NCBI GenBank assembly: GCA_014695295.1
Contig: JACJNY010000044.1
Location: 18,184 to 82,183, forward strand
Direction of reading: 5' to 3'
DNA length: 64,000 bases
Source: Microcoleus sp. FACHB-61
Lineage (GTDB): Bacteria; Cyanobacteriota; Cyanobacteriia; Cyanobacteriales; Microcoleaceae
Part shown: positions 37,020 to 48,200 of the stretch, in pieces
Layout: every line of letters begins with the position of its first letter
Numbering within the stretch: the first letter of the stretch is position 1
Notes under the pieces: generated by a model
The model's input: only the letters and a program-made list of their open reading frames with translations
Told to the model about the DNA's origin: nothing
The model's database searches: none
Program-made: the position numbers and the translations under genes

Positions 37020-37937
37020 TTAAGACTTTTTCCGAGGTTTGCGTGCGGAGGATTCCCCGTTTTCGCTGTTGAGGATATTGTTTCGCGAACCAGGCATTCT
37101 GGAGCCGTATCGGTTAGCCCAAACTTGGGTAAACTCGGCACCTAAGAAGAGAATTTGAGCGGAATAATTAATCCAAAGCAGGATAATCACGAACGATCCC
37201 GCAGCACCGTAGGTAGAGGCAATACCGCTACCTCCGAGGTAAACTCCTATTATCGATTTGCCGATCGTAAACAGCACTGAGGTGATGGCGGCGCCGATCC
37301 AAACATCATTCCAGGCAAGATGGACATCGGGCAAAAGTTTGTAAATTAAGGCAAAAAGCAGCGTAACTACGCCAAAGGAGAGAGCAAAGTCCACAATCTG
37401 CCAAATGCCGACTGGTAATTGCAGCCTGTCGTTCAACCAATAGCTGACTGCGGCTAAAATGCCACTAATTACTAAAGATACTAGCAGTAGAAAGCCTATG
37501 CCTAAAATCATGGCAAAAGACAATACGCGGTCTTGGAGGAATCCCCAGATGCCTCGTCCGGGGGGCGGTGTAACATTCCAAATAGTATTGAGGGCTTCTT
37601 TGAGATTAGTAAACACGTTGGAAGCGCCCCACAAAAGTGTAGCGACACCGACTAGAGTAGCAATCATTCCCGACTTGGGTTCGGAGGCTTTGAGGATTAG
37701 TTCTTGGACAGTTTGGGCGCCATCTTTGCCGATTAAACTTTGGAGTTGGCCGACGATTTGACCTTGGGCTGCCTCTGGACCAAAGACTAAACCGACGATC
37801 GCAATTACGATAATTAGCAGCGGGGCGAGGGAGAAGACTGTGTAATAGGCTAGAGCGGCGGCTAGGGTTGGCGCTTTATCTTCTTGCCATTCAGTAAAAG
37901 TTTGTTTGAGCAGCGATATGACTGTTTTTAAGTTCAC
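37020..37937 (-). CDS. YihY/BrkB-family inner-membrane protein
   Basis: A 305-residue membrane protein with about six helices and the family hallmark at the N-terminus (FTEWQEDKAPTLAAALAYYTVFSLAPLLIIVIA) plus GAAGSFVIILLWINYSAQILFLGAEFTQV near the C-terminus. The family was once called ribonuclease BN, but it is now regarded as a transporter- or flippase-like group of unknown substrate. The start is GTG at 37935-37937. The C-terminal tail is short, basic and Ser-rich. Confidence 0.92.
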   Translation of the reverse strand: MNLKTVISLLKQTFTEWQEDKAPTLAAALAYYTVFSLAPLLIIVIAIVGLVFGPEAAQGQIVGQLQSLIGKDGAQTVQELILKASEPKSGMIATLVGVATLLWGASNVFTNLKEALNTIWNVTPPPGRGIWGFLQDRVLSFAMILGIGFLLLVSLVISGILAAVSYWLNDRLQLPVGIWQIVDFALSFGVVTLLFALIYKLLPDVHLAWNDVWIGAAITSVLFTIGKSIIGVYLGGSGIASTYGAAGSFVIILLWINYSAQILFLGAEFTQVWANRYGSRMPGSRNNILNSENGESSARKPRKKS

Positions 37938-38051
37938 GACATTTGGTTTCCTTATACTTATCGTTCACCAAGGGATGGTAATAGATTAAGAGTTTTTTAG
38001 CGTCGGCCACAAGATAGATTTATCGATTAGCAAATTCGGAAAATTACTTTT

Positions 38052-39137
38052 ATGTCTGATTCCCACACAACTGTTAACAGCACTGATGTAAAATTGTCCA
38101 AAAAAGCAATTTCTTGGGCAAAATTGAGCGCATTAGTAGCGGTGGTCAACTTCTTGCTGGTGCTTTTCCATTTCAGTTACCTTCAGTTGCGCCCTGTTTA
38201 TGAGAGCTTTTTTCCGGGTTTAGTTAAAATTTATGACCCAATTAAAGGCATTAATTCGAGTTTGCCGAATCCCGAATATTTGAAAAGCGCTGACCAATTT
38301 TGGCGAATTGATACGTTTTTTATTTGTTTTTTTGGGGCGGAATTTTTGATGAAAAGTCTGTTCCACACCCGCCGTAAACCGGGGGTAACTTGGTTTGATT
38401 TTGTGTTGAGGCGCTGGTACGAGGTGTTTCTGGTGATGCCGATTTGGCAGGGGTGGCGGATTCTGCCGGTATTGGTGCGGCTTCACAAGTCTGGTTTGGT
38501 GAATCTCGATCGTGTAGTTGCTCAAGTTACCTACGAACCGGTGGCTTATTTAGCCAATACGATGTCGGAATACATGATGGTGCGGTTTATCAATCAAGCT
38601 AAAACTTCCATCAAACAGGGCGACGCGGCGCAGATGTTGCTGGCGCAGCAGCCGTACCTTCACGTCAATCAGGATAATACGATCGAACAAATTACCAAGC
38701 GGATTTTGGATCTGACAATTTACAAAGTTTTGCCGCAGGTGCAACCGGATTTGGAAGAATTGCTGCACCACAATTTGGAAACAACAATCAAACAGTCGGA
38801 TTTCTATCAAATCCTGCAAAATTTCTCTCCGATTAACATTTTGCCTACTGAGATGACGGAACAGTTAGCGAATTATTTGGCTCAAACTGCTGTTGATGTG
38901 GTATCTACTACTTATGAAGACGATAAAGGTCGAAAAATTCTAGATAATTTCAGCCAAGAATTTAATCAAAGTTTGCGGCGGGAATTGCAAGATGAGAAAA
39001 CTCTCGGGGAATTGCAGTCGCTGCTGTCGGATTTGTTGGAAGAAGTGAAGTTGAATTACATTCAAGGCGGGTTGAAGTCCGATCCGGTGCAGACTTTTAC
39101 GGAAATTAACTCGCTGCGGGGAGCAAGGGAGAGTTGA
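38052..39137 (+). CDS. Cyanobacterial membrane protein of unknown function
   Basis: A 361-residue protein with an N-terminal membrane helix (LSALVAVVNFLLVLFHFSYLQL, about 20-41), a second hydrophobic segment (RIDTFFICFFGAEFLMKSLF, about 83-102) and a possible third (WYEVFLVMPIWQGWRILPVLVRL). A long soluble helical region of about 220 residues follows, rich in Gln/Leu. The central part has a faint resemblance to voltage-sensor helices, which I do not trust as a function. Its neighbours, a YihY protein and a CNNM-like protein, are also membrane proteins, but no functional link is evident. Confidence 0.6.
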   Translation: MSDSHTTVNSTDVKLSKKAISWAKLSALVAVVNFLLVLFHFSYLQLRPVYESFFPGLVKIYDPIKGINSSLPNPEYLKSADQFWRIDTFFICFFGAEFLMKSLFHTRRKPGVTWFDFVLRRWYEVFLVMPIWQGWRILPVLVRLHKSGLVNLDRVVAQVTYEPVAYLANTMSEYMMVRFINQAKTSIKQGDAAQMLLAQQPYLHVNQDNTIEQITKRILDLTIYKVLPQVQPDLEELLHHNLETTIKQSDFYQILQNFSPINILPTEMTEQLANYLAQTAVDVVSTTYEDDKGRKILDNFSQEFNQSLRRELQDEKTLGELQSLLSDLLEEVKLNYIQGGLKSDPVQTFTEINSLRGARES

Positions 39138-39249
39138 TACAGCAATTATTGCGGCAGCCAGTGGATTAGATTCTTTTTTTCAACGAACCGCTTTCGTGGC
39201 GAAGGACGGGAAGGAGGAGAAAAGAAAGACTTCACAAGTTGTACAGGTA

Positions 39250-39272
39250 AGGTGTGCAATGCGCACCCTACG
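39250..39272. repeat. Palindromic GTGTGCAATGCGCACCCTAC repeat
   Basis: An inverted copy of the GTAGGGTGCGC motif also seen at 28005 and 61438. Confidence 0.65.
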
Positions 39273-39395
39273 AATACTGTTGTCCGCAGCGACTGCAGAG
39301 TGCGGATCTCCGCAATGTCTGGCGCTCAAGCTATCTGAATCGCAAGCTAAAATAAAAGAATTAACCTAAAACCTCTATCATATTAGATATCTATC

Positions 39396-40289
39396 TTGAA
39401 CAACCTTACTTGCTTGGAACTAGAAGTAGCCCAAACACTGCTGAGGTTAGCAATGTTGCTCGGGTTAACACTTTTAATCGCCTTTTTTGTGGCGTCAGAA
39501 CTAGCATTAGTATCAGCAGATCGCCATCAAATCCGCCAACTTGCCCAGTTGTCCGATCGCCCTACCGCCAAAACCGCCGAACTCGTCCACCAAGCTCAAA
39601 ACAACATACCGCATTACCTGTCTGTGACTCAAACTGGCACAACTGCAGGGAGTTTGCTGTTGGGTTGGTTGGGTGAGGGAGCGACTGTACACTGGATCGA
39701 ACCGTGGATCGACAAATTGCCGATCGATCATTTGTCGGCCGTGCTGACTGCTCATTCGATCGCAGTTCCCGCAGCTTTTATCTTAGTAACTTACGTAGAA
39801 ATAGTCTTAGGAGAACTAATCCCCAAAGTATTAGCAACCCACGCCCCAGAACGCACCGCTTTGCTGCTGATGCCAGCCCTCGAACTCTGCTCAAAATTAC
39901 TGTGGCCGCTGCTAGCAATTCTCAACGCTACTGTGCGGCTGCTGACCAGTTGGATTACCAGTAAAGAGTCTCAACCCCTGGTGTCACCTTCCCAGGCAAC
40001 TTTCGTTCCAAAAGATGCTCATTCGGCACTAATTTCTGGCCTATGGGAAGTGACAGCAGTTAACGAAAAACTCGGGTTAAACCTGCCGACTGACCAAGCT
40101 TACCAAACAATCGCGGGATTCGTGATCCACAATTTAGGTAAAATGCCAAATCAAGGCGATCGGCTATTGTGGGGCGAGTTGGAAATAGAAGCTACAAATG
40201 TAGTAGAAGGCAGTTTAGAAAAAGTGCTGCTGCGTCAGGTAACTCGCCCCTTATTTGAGACTCAGCAGCCAGAATTTGTGTTGAATTGA
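39396..40289 (+). CDS. CNNM/CorC-type protein lacking CBS domains
   Basis: A 297-residue protein. Residues about 1-190 form a DUF21/CNNM membrane domain (LLGLTLLIAFFVASELALVSADRHQIRQLA, VTQTGTTAGSLLLGWLGE, TYVEIVLGELIPKVLAT). After a short linker the CorC_HlyC domain follows directly (EVTAVNEKLGLNLP, TIAGFVIHNLGKMPNQGD). The paired CBS domains normally between them, about 120 residues, are missing, whereas usual family members are 420-450 residues long. CNNM proteins move or sense Mg2+, and the CBS pair binds nucleotide, so this form would lack that control. The start is a TTG without a clear ribosome-binding site. Confidence 0.82.
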   Translation: MNNLTCLELEVAQTLLRLAMLLGLTLLIAFFVASELALVSADRHQIRQLAQLSDRPTAKTAELVHQAQNNIPHYLSVTQTGTTAGSLLLGWLGEGATVHWIEPWIDKLPIDHLSAVLTAHSIAVPAAFILVTYVEIVLGELIPKVLATHAPERTALLLMPALELCSKLLWPLLAILNATVRLLTSWITSKESQPLVSPSQATFVPKDAHSALISGLWEVTAVNEKLGLNLPTDQAYQTIAGFVIHNLGKMPNQGDRLLWGELEIEATNVVEGSLEKVLLRQVTRPLFETQQPEFVLN

Positions 40290-40350
40290 ATTAACCTTTT
40301 TTAACATCCAGGCTCTGCCTGGAAGAAGCTACAGGAATTATTTAGGGTGG

Positions 40351-42201
40351 CTAGATCGCACCTGCCAATTTCATCATATTTAATAACGCAGCAATATTGA
40401 CTAAAATATCTTCAAATACGTAGTGAATTTGTTCCCCTCCCTCCTGCTGGCTGTGCGAGTCAATATCGAGAACCCTTTCGCCGATAAATTCCCAGTATTC
40501 GAGACCAACTTGACTGCTAAGTTTGCGGTAACAAGGGTTTACATAATCAGGTGCAAATATTTCTATAACTTTAGTAGCTGGACTGCAAAACACTGTGTTA
40601 GTCAGAGCCGCACCGTGAGATCCGATTACAACTTCAGCAGCAGCAAACAGCGATATTTGTTCGGCAACAGACATTGATTCGGGCGCGATACTCTTAAAGC
40701 CAAACTCACTTAAAACTGCGACTAATTCATCTTCATTAATCACTCTCCGTCTTTCTTTGCGAGATATAAAAATTCGCTGTTTTTTCTCCAAGCCAATGAT
40801 GGAATCATGCAAGAATTCTTTCCTGAGAAAATCGCAGGCCCATTTTGTACTTTCTCTGATGACACTGCTCACCAGTAATTGACGAGCTTGAATGTGATTA
40901 TTATTATTATCGGTTTCTACAATTTTTTCTAACGGAATACCCAACAAGCTGACTGTTTCTCTTTGAAACGGGAAGCAACAATGATTGACGGCAAATTTAT
41001 CGATACTACCTATATCTATACCCGATCGGCGGAGCAGTTCAATCTGTGGCAAAAACTCAAACATCCAGTGATAATAATTGTGACAGTAGTTTTTCGCTAA
41101 AAAAGCTACTGTTCCTTCAATGGCAACCGGGGGAGGCAACCGATCTGAAGAGATAATCAAACTGGGACTACCTGTAGATATATCCTCTAACAGCCGATCG
41201 TCTGAAGTAATGACGGCCCGAGTAAATTTATCTCCCCAAGCACGTCCGTTAGGGATAACAGCTACAAATGGCTGTGCGTTTTCACCATCAGTTTCTCTGA
41301 AATTAGAGTCAAGGTTTTCGCTGGGTAGAAATTGCGAGGATAGAACAGATATTTTCGCCTTTGATGTATAGGTAACTAACTCACTATCGACGGTTGAAGG
41401 ACAAAATTCACGAATCAGGTGCAGAGGAATTGCGCTGTAGTAACAAGCCATCGCCTCATCTTTTCTACCTAAATTTGTGAATAATTTGAATAAATAGTAG
41501 TAAGCTTCATCCACAGACGGCAGAATTTGAAGGAGTTGAATACAAGTAGCGATCGCTTCTGGGATTTTTCCTTGCTTTTTGAGGACAACTCCTAAGTTTA
41601 AGTAACCCAACTTACAGTCGGGTTTCAGAGAGATCGACTGGCGGTAACAAGCGCTCGCCAGCTCTAACCTACCTTGAGTAAAATGAAAATTCCCTAAATC
41701 TACGAATGACTCGGCACTAACGCTTGTCGGAGCGATTTTAGCAATCTTAAGCCAACAATCTAAAGCTTCCTCCCAGCGGTTTTGCTGACTCAATAGGTTG
41801 CCCATTCTCAAATAAATATCAGCCCAATTCGGGTTTAACTGAAGGGCTTTTTGGTAAGTAGTTATTGCTTCATCCAGTCGCCCCTCTGCAACCAAACAAT
41901 AGCCTAATTTGGCAAGGATTTGTGCTGAGTTAGGATTGATTGCTAGGGCTTGAGAAAACGAGCGAATAGCCGGACCTACTTTTTTCTGTGACATGAGAGC
42001 AGCACCCAGAATATCGTAGGCTACAGGGCAATCCGGTTTGATCATGATGACTTGATGGCAAAGTGCGATCGCTTCTGCAAACTTCCCCTGAGTAAAATAG
42101 ACAGCAGCTTGGCGGTTGAGCGCTGAAATATCCTTGCTGGCGATCGCTCCTGCATCCGAATTGCTGTTGGAATTGGAGTCTCGATCGCTGGTGCTGTTCA
42201 T
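40351..42201 (-). CDS. TPR protein with GT61 glycosyltransferase domain
   Basis: A 616-residue cytosolic protein. Residues about 28-280 are seven or so TPRs (for example AAVYFTQGKFAEAIALCHQV and AYDILGAALMSQKKVGPAIR). Residues about 350-590 match family 61 (DUF563) glycosyltransferases, with NYCHNYYHWMFEFLPQIELL, RIFISRKERRRVINEDEL and the strongly conserved VIGSHGAALTNTVFC near 545. The TPR part likely docks protein acceptors or partners. It is the last gene of the glycosyltransferase cluster, 86 bp after the four-module enzyme. Donor and acceptor are unknown. Confidence 0.9.
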   Translation of the reverse strand: MNSTSDRDSNSNSNSDAGAIASKDISALNRQAAVYFTQGKFAEAIALCHQVIMIKPDCPVAYDILGAALMSQKKVGPAIRSFSQALAINPNSAQILAKLGYCLVAEGRLDEAITTYQKALQLNPNWADIYLRMGNLLSQQNRWEEALDCWLKIAKIAPTSVSAESFVDLGNFHFTQGRLELASACYRQSISLKPDCKLGYLNLGVVLKKQGKIPEAIATCIQLLQILPSVDEAYYYLFKLFTNLGRKDEAMACYYSAIPLHLIREFCPSTVDSELVTYTSKAKISVLSSQFLPSENLDSNFRETDGENAQPFVAVIPNGRAWGDKFTRAVITSDDRLLEDISTGSPSLIISSDRLPPPVAIEGTVAFLAKNYCHNYYHWMFEFLPQIELLRRSGIDIGSIDKFAVNHCCFPFQRETVSLLGIPLEKIVETDNNNNHIQARQLLVSSVIRESTKWACDFLRKEFLHDSIIGLEKKQRIFISRKERRRVINEDELVAVLSEFGFKSIAPESMSVAEQISLFAAAEVVIGSHGAALTNTVFCSPATKVIEIFAPDYVNPCYRKLSSQVGLEYWEFIGERVLDIDSHSQQEGGEQIHYVFEDILVNIAALLNMMKLAGAI

Positions 42202-42287
42202 CTGTAAAAAATGGAAACTTCGGTAGTAATTTTAGATATTATACCAGTGAATAGTACCGATGTAAACAGCAGCGCGATCGCACTTTT

Positions 42288-45200
42288 TCATCCAACAGCC
42301 ACCTTAACCGCACCCCCAACCAACTGCTCGTAATCCGCCAACAACCACGGAGGCAAACAAGTATTCGCATCCTGAACCCGCAAATGTCCAGGCCGACAAT
42401 ACAGCATCGCCGCCAACAAATTATTCACAGCTTTAGGTGTTCCAAACCCTTTACTCAACTCAACAACCAACGAGTTAAAAAACTCGCGCTCGCTCTCATG
42501 CAGCGGCTCGTTAATAAACCCGCTGCCCAACATTGCTTTGTAACCCTTGCCAAAATCGCTCCGGTACAGAACTTCTACTTGTTCGCCGGAAACGCTCAGC
42601 CACAAATCGGCAATTTGCTTGCGAATATGCCGCAAATCTGCTATTACCAATTCAGCCGTCGGGTCGATTTCATAGAGATTGACCGCAGCAGTTAATTGAT
42701 TGAGAAACTGCGGCAGATAATCTTGTTTGACAAGTGGTTGTTCTGTTGTCGTAAATGCGCTTTCAAACACCTTTTCGTAATCTTCAAGCAACCACTGCGG
42801 CAAGCGGGTGCGAGCATCGGGAACCCGCATTTTACCGGGTACAAAATACAGCATCGCACCCAGCAGAGCATTGATAGCTTGAGGCTGCACCAACCCTTTG
42901 CTAATTTCGGTCAATTTCTGCAAAAACTGCTGTTCGGCTTCAGTCATCGATTCTGCTTGCAAGCCGCAGCTAAGAATTGCTTGATATCCCTTGCGAACCT
43001 CTCCTCGGTAAAAAGTTTCTAGTTTCTCTGAAGGAACAGTCAGCCAAAAATCAGCCATTTGTTTTCTGATTTGGCGGAGTTCCAAAACTACCGATTCGTC
43101 AGACGGATCAATGCGGTAAAGATTGACGCATCCTAACAGTTGATTCGCAAATTGCGAGGATTGAATGTATTGAGCTAGCAAGTCAGAAGTTGAATCAGAC
43201 TTGACAGAGGCTTCCGTCTCAAAAACTTGTTCGTAATCCCCAATTAACCAGTGCGGCAAACGGTTGCGAGCGTCGGGGATTCGCATGGTTTCCGGCGGGA
43301 AATACAGCATCGCGGCAAGCAAGGCGTTGACAGCTTTGGGATGCACTAATCCTTTGCTAATCTGGGTTAATTGCTGCAAAAATATTTGTTCGCTTTCGAT
43401 CATCGGTTGACGTTGGAAGCCGCTCTTGAGCAGGATTTTATAGCTGTTACCTGAAGCGCTTTTGTAGGCGGTTTCGAGGTTTTCGGCGGGAACGTTCAGC
43501 CAAAAATCAGCGATTTGTTTGCGGATTTGACGCAGTTCGGATATTGCTGAGATGTTTGAGGAGTTTCTCTGATAAAGGTTGACGGTGTTCGAGAGAATCT
43601 CGTCCAAATCTGGCTGCTTGGGAATGCTATCCTGTAAGTTGCGCGATGCTTCCAAGTGGCTGCTTTGCCAGTTGCCAAAGAGTTCTTGGAATAATTTGCC
43701 GATCGCCCCAGAGTATGCAACACTGTCAAAACAGCGCGGATTGCCTTGCATTTTTTGCTGAATTTCCTGCCGTTTTTGCTGCCGCAATTGCGGATTAGTG
43801 CCGAGGGTAACGGCTAGCTGAATGTAAGATGCTTCGTCATACGCAATTAAATCAGACATTTGCAGTTCCCGCAGCATCGCCGAACCTTGGCGGAACCGCA
43901 AAGCATTTCCTTCCACAACCACCGCCGGCAATCCTACTTGCAAAGGATCAATTAACGATGTTGCCCCAGCATAAGGATAGGAATCGAGATAAACATCTGC
44001 TAGCTGCAAAAATTCTTTCACATCCGCGCGACTAGGCAGTTGTTTTACGAACCGCAAGCGGTTGTTATTGACGCCGTATTTAGCGCAGACAGCGTTCAGA
44101 TTGTTGACAAAAGGTGTCGCTGGATAGGTGCGAGTCCAAGCCGGCCCGAAGGGATATAAAATCAAGATTGAATCCGGTACAGCAGCTAGAATTTTTACCC
44201 AACTCTCCCTCAACTCCGGCAAAATTTTGTAGAAGTTGGCGCCGGAGATAAAAACGGTTGTATTGTCTGAAATCCCCAGACTTTGGCGGGTAGGTTTAAC
44301 TGTAGCTACTTCCGATTCTGTTGCGTATTTGAAACAAAAACCGCTGCCTTGGAGAACAGCCAACTGTTCGCGATATTGTTCTTGATAACTAGCATCCGGC
44401 GCGGTAAATTGACCTGCGATGTAGTAATCCATGTGGCGAATTCCGGTGGTTGTCGGGGAACAAAAAGATGTAGTTTGTACCCGCGCTAGACGGTGAATTG
44501 CTAGTGAAGTCAGCGGTTTGTTAATAGCTGTTAAATTCGTACCGAAAAACAGGATATCTAAGTCGTCGGCGCGGATTGTTTGGACTTGCGATGCAAAGTC
44601 TTTCGGGAGTGCAACCAGTTTGTCGGCGCGACTTTGACAGTATTGTTCTAATGGGTGACCGCTGGTGTTGAGCGCGTACAGGTATATCTCGAACTCGTCG
44701 CGGTTTAAATGCTCGAAAACCGGGATGGTAGCGAAGGTTTCGGTTTGCGGCGCGAAATGGTCGTTGATGATGCCGAGGCGGATTTTTGTCCGATTTGGCG
44801 ATCGCGCCGGGAAGATACAATCAATTGAACTGCCGCGATTTTTGAGCGAAAACTCGATAATTTCCGCCCGTTTGGTGTAAATATCGCGCAGGTTTGCCGT
44901 GGTAAAATAAAGCGGAATAAAGTTCGCAACTTGCGCGAACAACAAAGCAATATTTTGCCACAGTGGCGAATCTGCATTTTTGAACAAATTAGTATGTAAG
45001 TAATCAATCCAGCCTTGGATGAATTGATAGTAACTGTCTGCTTCTCCTCTGGTTTGAAATACGTTCGGACAAGTAAACATGAATTTGAGATATTCGTTGG
45101 CGAACCAATTAGGTACTGTAGCGCGATCGTACTTGAGCGGCAATTGGTCTGCCCGTCGGTACAGCATGGCTGCGAGCAGGTAATTGATGGCTTTTGGCTC

Positions 45201-48200
45201 GTCAAATCCTTTCGCCACATTGGCGACTAATTCGCTCACAAAAGTCTCTTCTGTATCGGTTAGCGGTTCATATCTAATGTCGCTGGCTAGCAGTGCTTGG
45301 TGCGCTTTTCCTATCTCGCCAGAATAAGCACTTGCAAGTTGATCTGCTAGTAAATTAAGCCAGATGTCAGCAATTTGTTTTCTCGCTTGGCGCACATTTG
45401 CTAATCCTGATGAGTCTGACTGATTACTTTGATATTGTCCAATAATACTGATTAGCGAAGTCATAGACGCGGGTGCAGCCACAGATTTTTTAGCCGAAAG
45501 CTGAGTAGCTGCTATCAAAGCTGAGCTAACTTTTGTAGCCATTTCAGACCAAGAGAACTTTTTAACTTGTTCCAGACCAGCCGCAATTAATATTTGACGG
45601 CGATCAAAATTTTGAATGTCAATAAAGGCCTTTGTCAGTTCATCAACATCCTCGCCATTCACATATAAAGCTGCTTGACCCAATACTTCAGGAATGGAGC
45701 TATTTGGAGAGGTAATTACTGGGCAACCGCAGGCTATGGCTTCCAGCAAGGGCAACCCGAAACCTTCATATTTTGAGGTCTGAACTAATGCTAAAGCGCC
45801 CGAATAAGCGCTTCGCAATTCATCGTCGCTCAGTTTTAGCAGGTGAACTGTGATGTCGGAAGTGTATGCTTGCAACTCTGTTTCTAATGCCGAGTTACCG
45901 CCGATGCAGACAATCTCAAATAGATGTTTACTGCCAAATTGAGAGAAGGCTTTGAAGAAGAAAAGTGCATTTTTATAGCCGTTAAATCCGACGCGATCGC
46001 CAACCCAAAGAAAGTAAGGCTTTGAAATACCATATTTCGTCTTTAATTGGTTAACTTCTACCAAGGTCGATGGTGAGAATTTCCTATCAATTCCGCAATG
46101 AGCAACTGTTACCGACTCCTGAGAAATATCTGGAAAGCATTTTACTAAATCGCGGGCTGTATTTTCGGAAATTGCAACGTATGCAGAAGCATGGCGGATA
46201 CCCTGATGTTTCTCTTTCCACATCGGGTTAGCTAGATTCGCTCCCATGACTTCTGGAATCATGTCATAAGCCATGAATACAGAGGGTGTCGATCGCGGTG
46301 TAGTGTAGTAAGTAGAAATAAACAAATCGGCTTTTTCTTCATCGCAGATTTGCTGCAACATTTCGCGATCGTTTTCAGTATTACTATAGTCATAAGCTGC
46401 GACTTGCCGATAATTTATCCCGGCAATTTTGGGAGCAGTTCCATTGCGATCGAGCACTAGGATGTGCTGACTGAAACTCTGACTGGCCCATTCTGTAATT
46501 AATGAATGCCAGACGCGGGTAATTCCAGAGTTGTGTAGCTGAAACATTACGCCGTCTATGAGAATTTTGGGCGATTGCTTTTGCGTTTCTGAAGTTGGCT
46601 GTTGTTCAGATTCGCTTGAGAGGAAAACAGCGGGCAGCAAACTAATTACTTTTGACGAGTTGCTACATTTCAATCCTTCTCTAATCTGTGCGATCGCCGA
46701 ATTTACATCCCCTCTAGCAATCATTGAATGCGCCATTTTTAGAGCTTCGATCGCATAGTGTTCTTTCGCCTGATTAGATAATTGATCAGCGATATTTTGG
46801 GGAAGGTAAGATTGGGAAATTTTAATAGCCTTGTGAGCGTCTGCAATGTTCCCCCCAGACTGCATTAAACGAGAAGTTTCTGAGGCTGAGTGCAGGCGGA
46901 AACACGCTAAAATCTGAGGTTCGTACCAAACTTTACAATGAGATGCAATTCTTTTCCACATCTCCCAGTCAGCAGCAGAAGCAGCTTGCGCCGAAAACCC
47001 ACCCAATGTTTGGTAAACGCTGCGCTTGACAACAATAGAAGCAAATTGAATCCTTTGCCTGACTGCAATTCGCTCTAAGAAGTTTTCTATAATCCCCGCT
47101 GTTTCCCGTTCAATTTCCGATAAAAATTGCTGATTTCCACCTGCATCTATATAGTAGTGGCGGCAGAAAGCAGATCCTACATTTTGAGCTGTTTCTAATG
47201 CTGTTTGCAGACTCTTGTAAAATCCTGGCAAGACAATATCATCTTGATGCAGGATGTGAACCCAATTACCGCGAGCACGCTGGATGCACTCATTCCAGTT
47301 AGCAATTTGGCCCAGGTTTTGAGATTGCTTGTAGAAAGAAACTCTACCGTTGCCGACTTTCTTGACAATTTCCTCTACATCAGAATTTACAGAGCAATCA
47401 TCGACTACCTCTATCTGCATTTCGCTGGAGTTTGGAGCTTGTTCCAGAACGCTTTTGAGGGTTTGTTCAAGATAGTGATTTTTTGGGTTGTAAGTCGGTA
47501 TTATTACTGACCAAAAAGGTCTGTGAGTGCTTGCCGATTCAGGAGCGATCGCGGAAACTGTAACTTTTTTACCCTCTTCCCAATCCCCAACAAACTCTTG
47601 CAAAAACTTAGAATAATTTTCCTTGGTAATTTGCAAAGTTCTATTTACATCTATCTTAGGGATTAACTCCTTTTGTACAAAAGTTTTTAGCTGTGGATGC
47701 CAACCGTATCGCTCCGTAATGTGCAAAACCGATCGCGCCGCTTTAAGAAACTGCCAGTTTTGCAGGAGAGCTTGACGAACCAGATTAAAATAGAAGTTAA
47801 AATTTAAGGGAATTTGCTGGTGAAATCGGCGTCGCGCTTCGGGAAATCCTTGCACAAGAGCAGTATAAGCACATTCAACTGCTTGTTCTACCGAGCAATC
47901 CGTCATTTCTAAAACTTGCTCTGATGACTGTTGCCAATATTCAAGATCGTGCGCGATCGAAGCATATACTGATGTAGATGCCAGCAACAACTGAATCATC
48001 GGTAACGGTTTAGCCCAATCTGTTAATACTGTCTGCGTTACGCCGCTAGAACAGCCAATTAAAAGACTGCAATATTTGGTTAACTCCGCATTTTCTCGCA
48101 GAGTCAACACGCTACCATCAATAATTCGTGCATCTGCTACTGGAATTTTCAGGTTAGACGAAAGAATAATGCTGCAATCTGGTAAGCGAGACAGCAGCGA

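Noticed and set aside
36764..37141. 125-residue minus-strand frame overlapping the YihY gene
   Set aside because: It overlaps the 3' end of the well-supported YihY gene in another frame and the rest is low-complexity spacer. No ribosome-binding site or family features.
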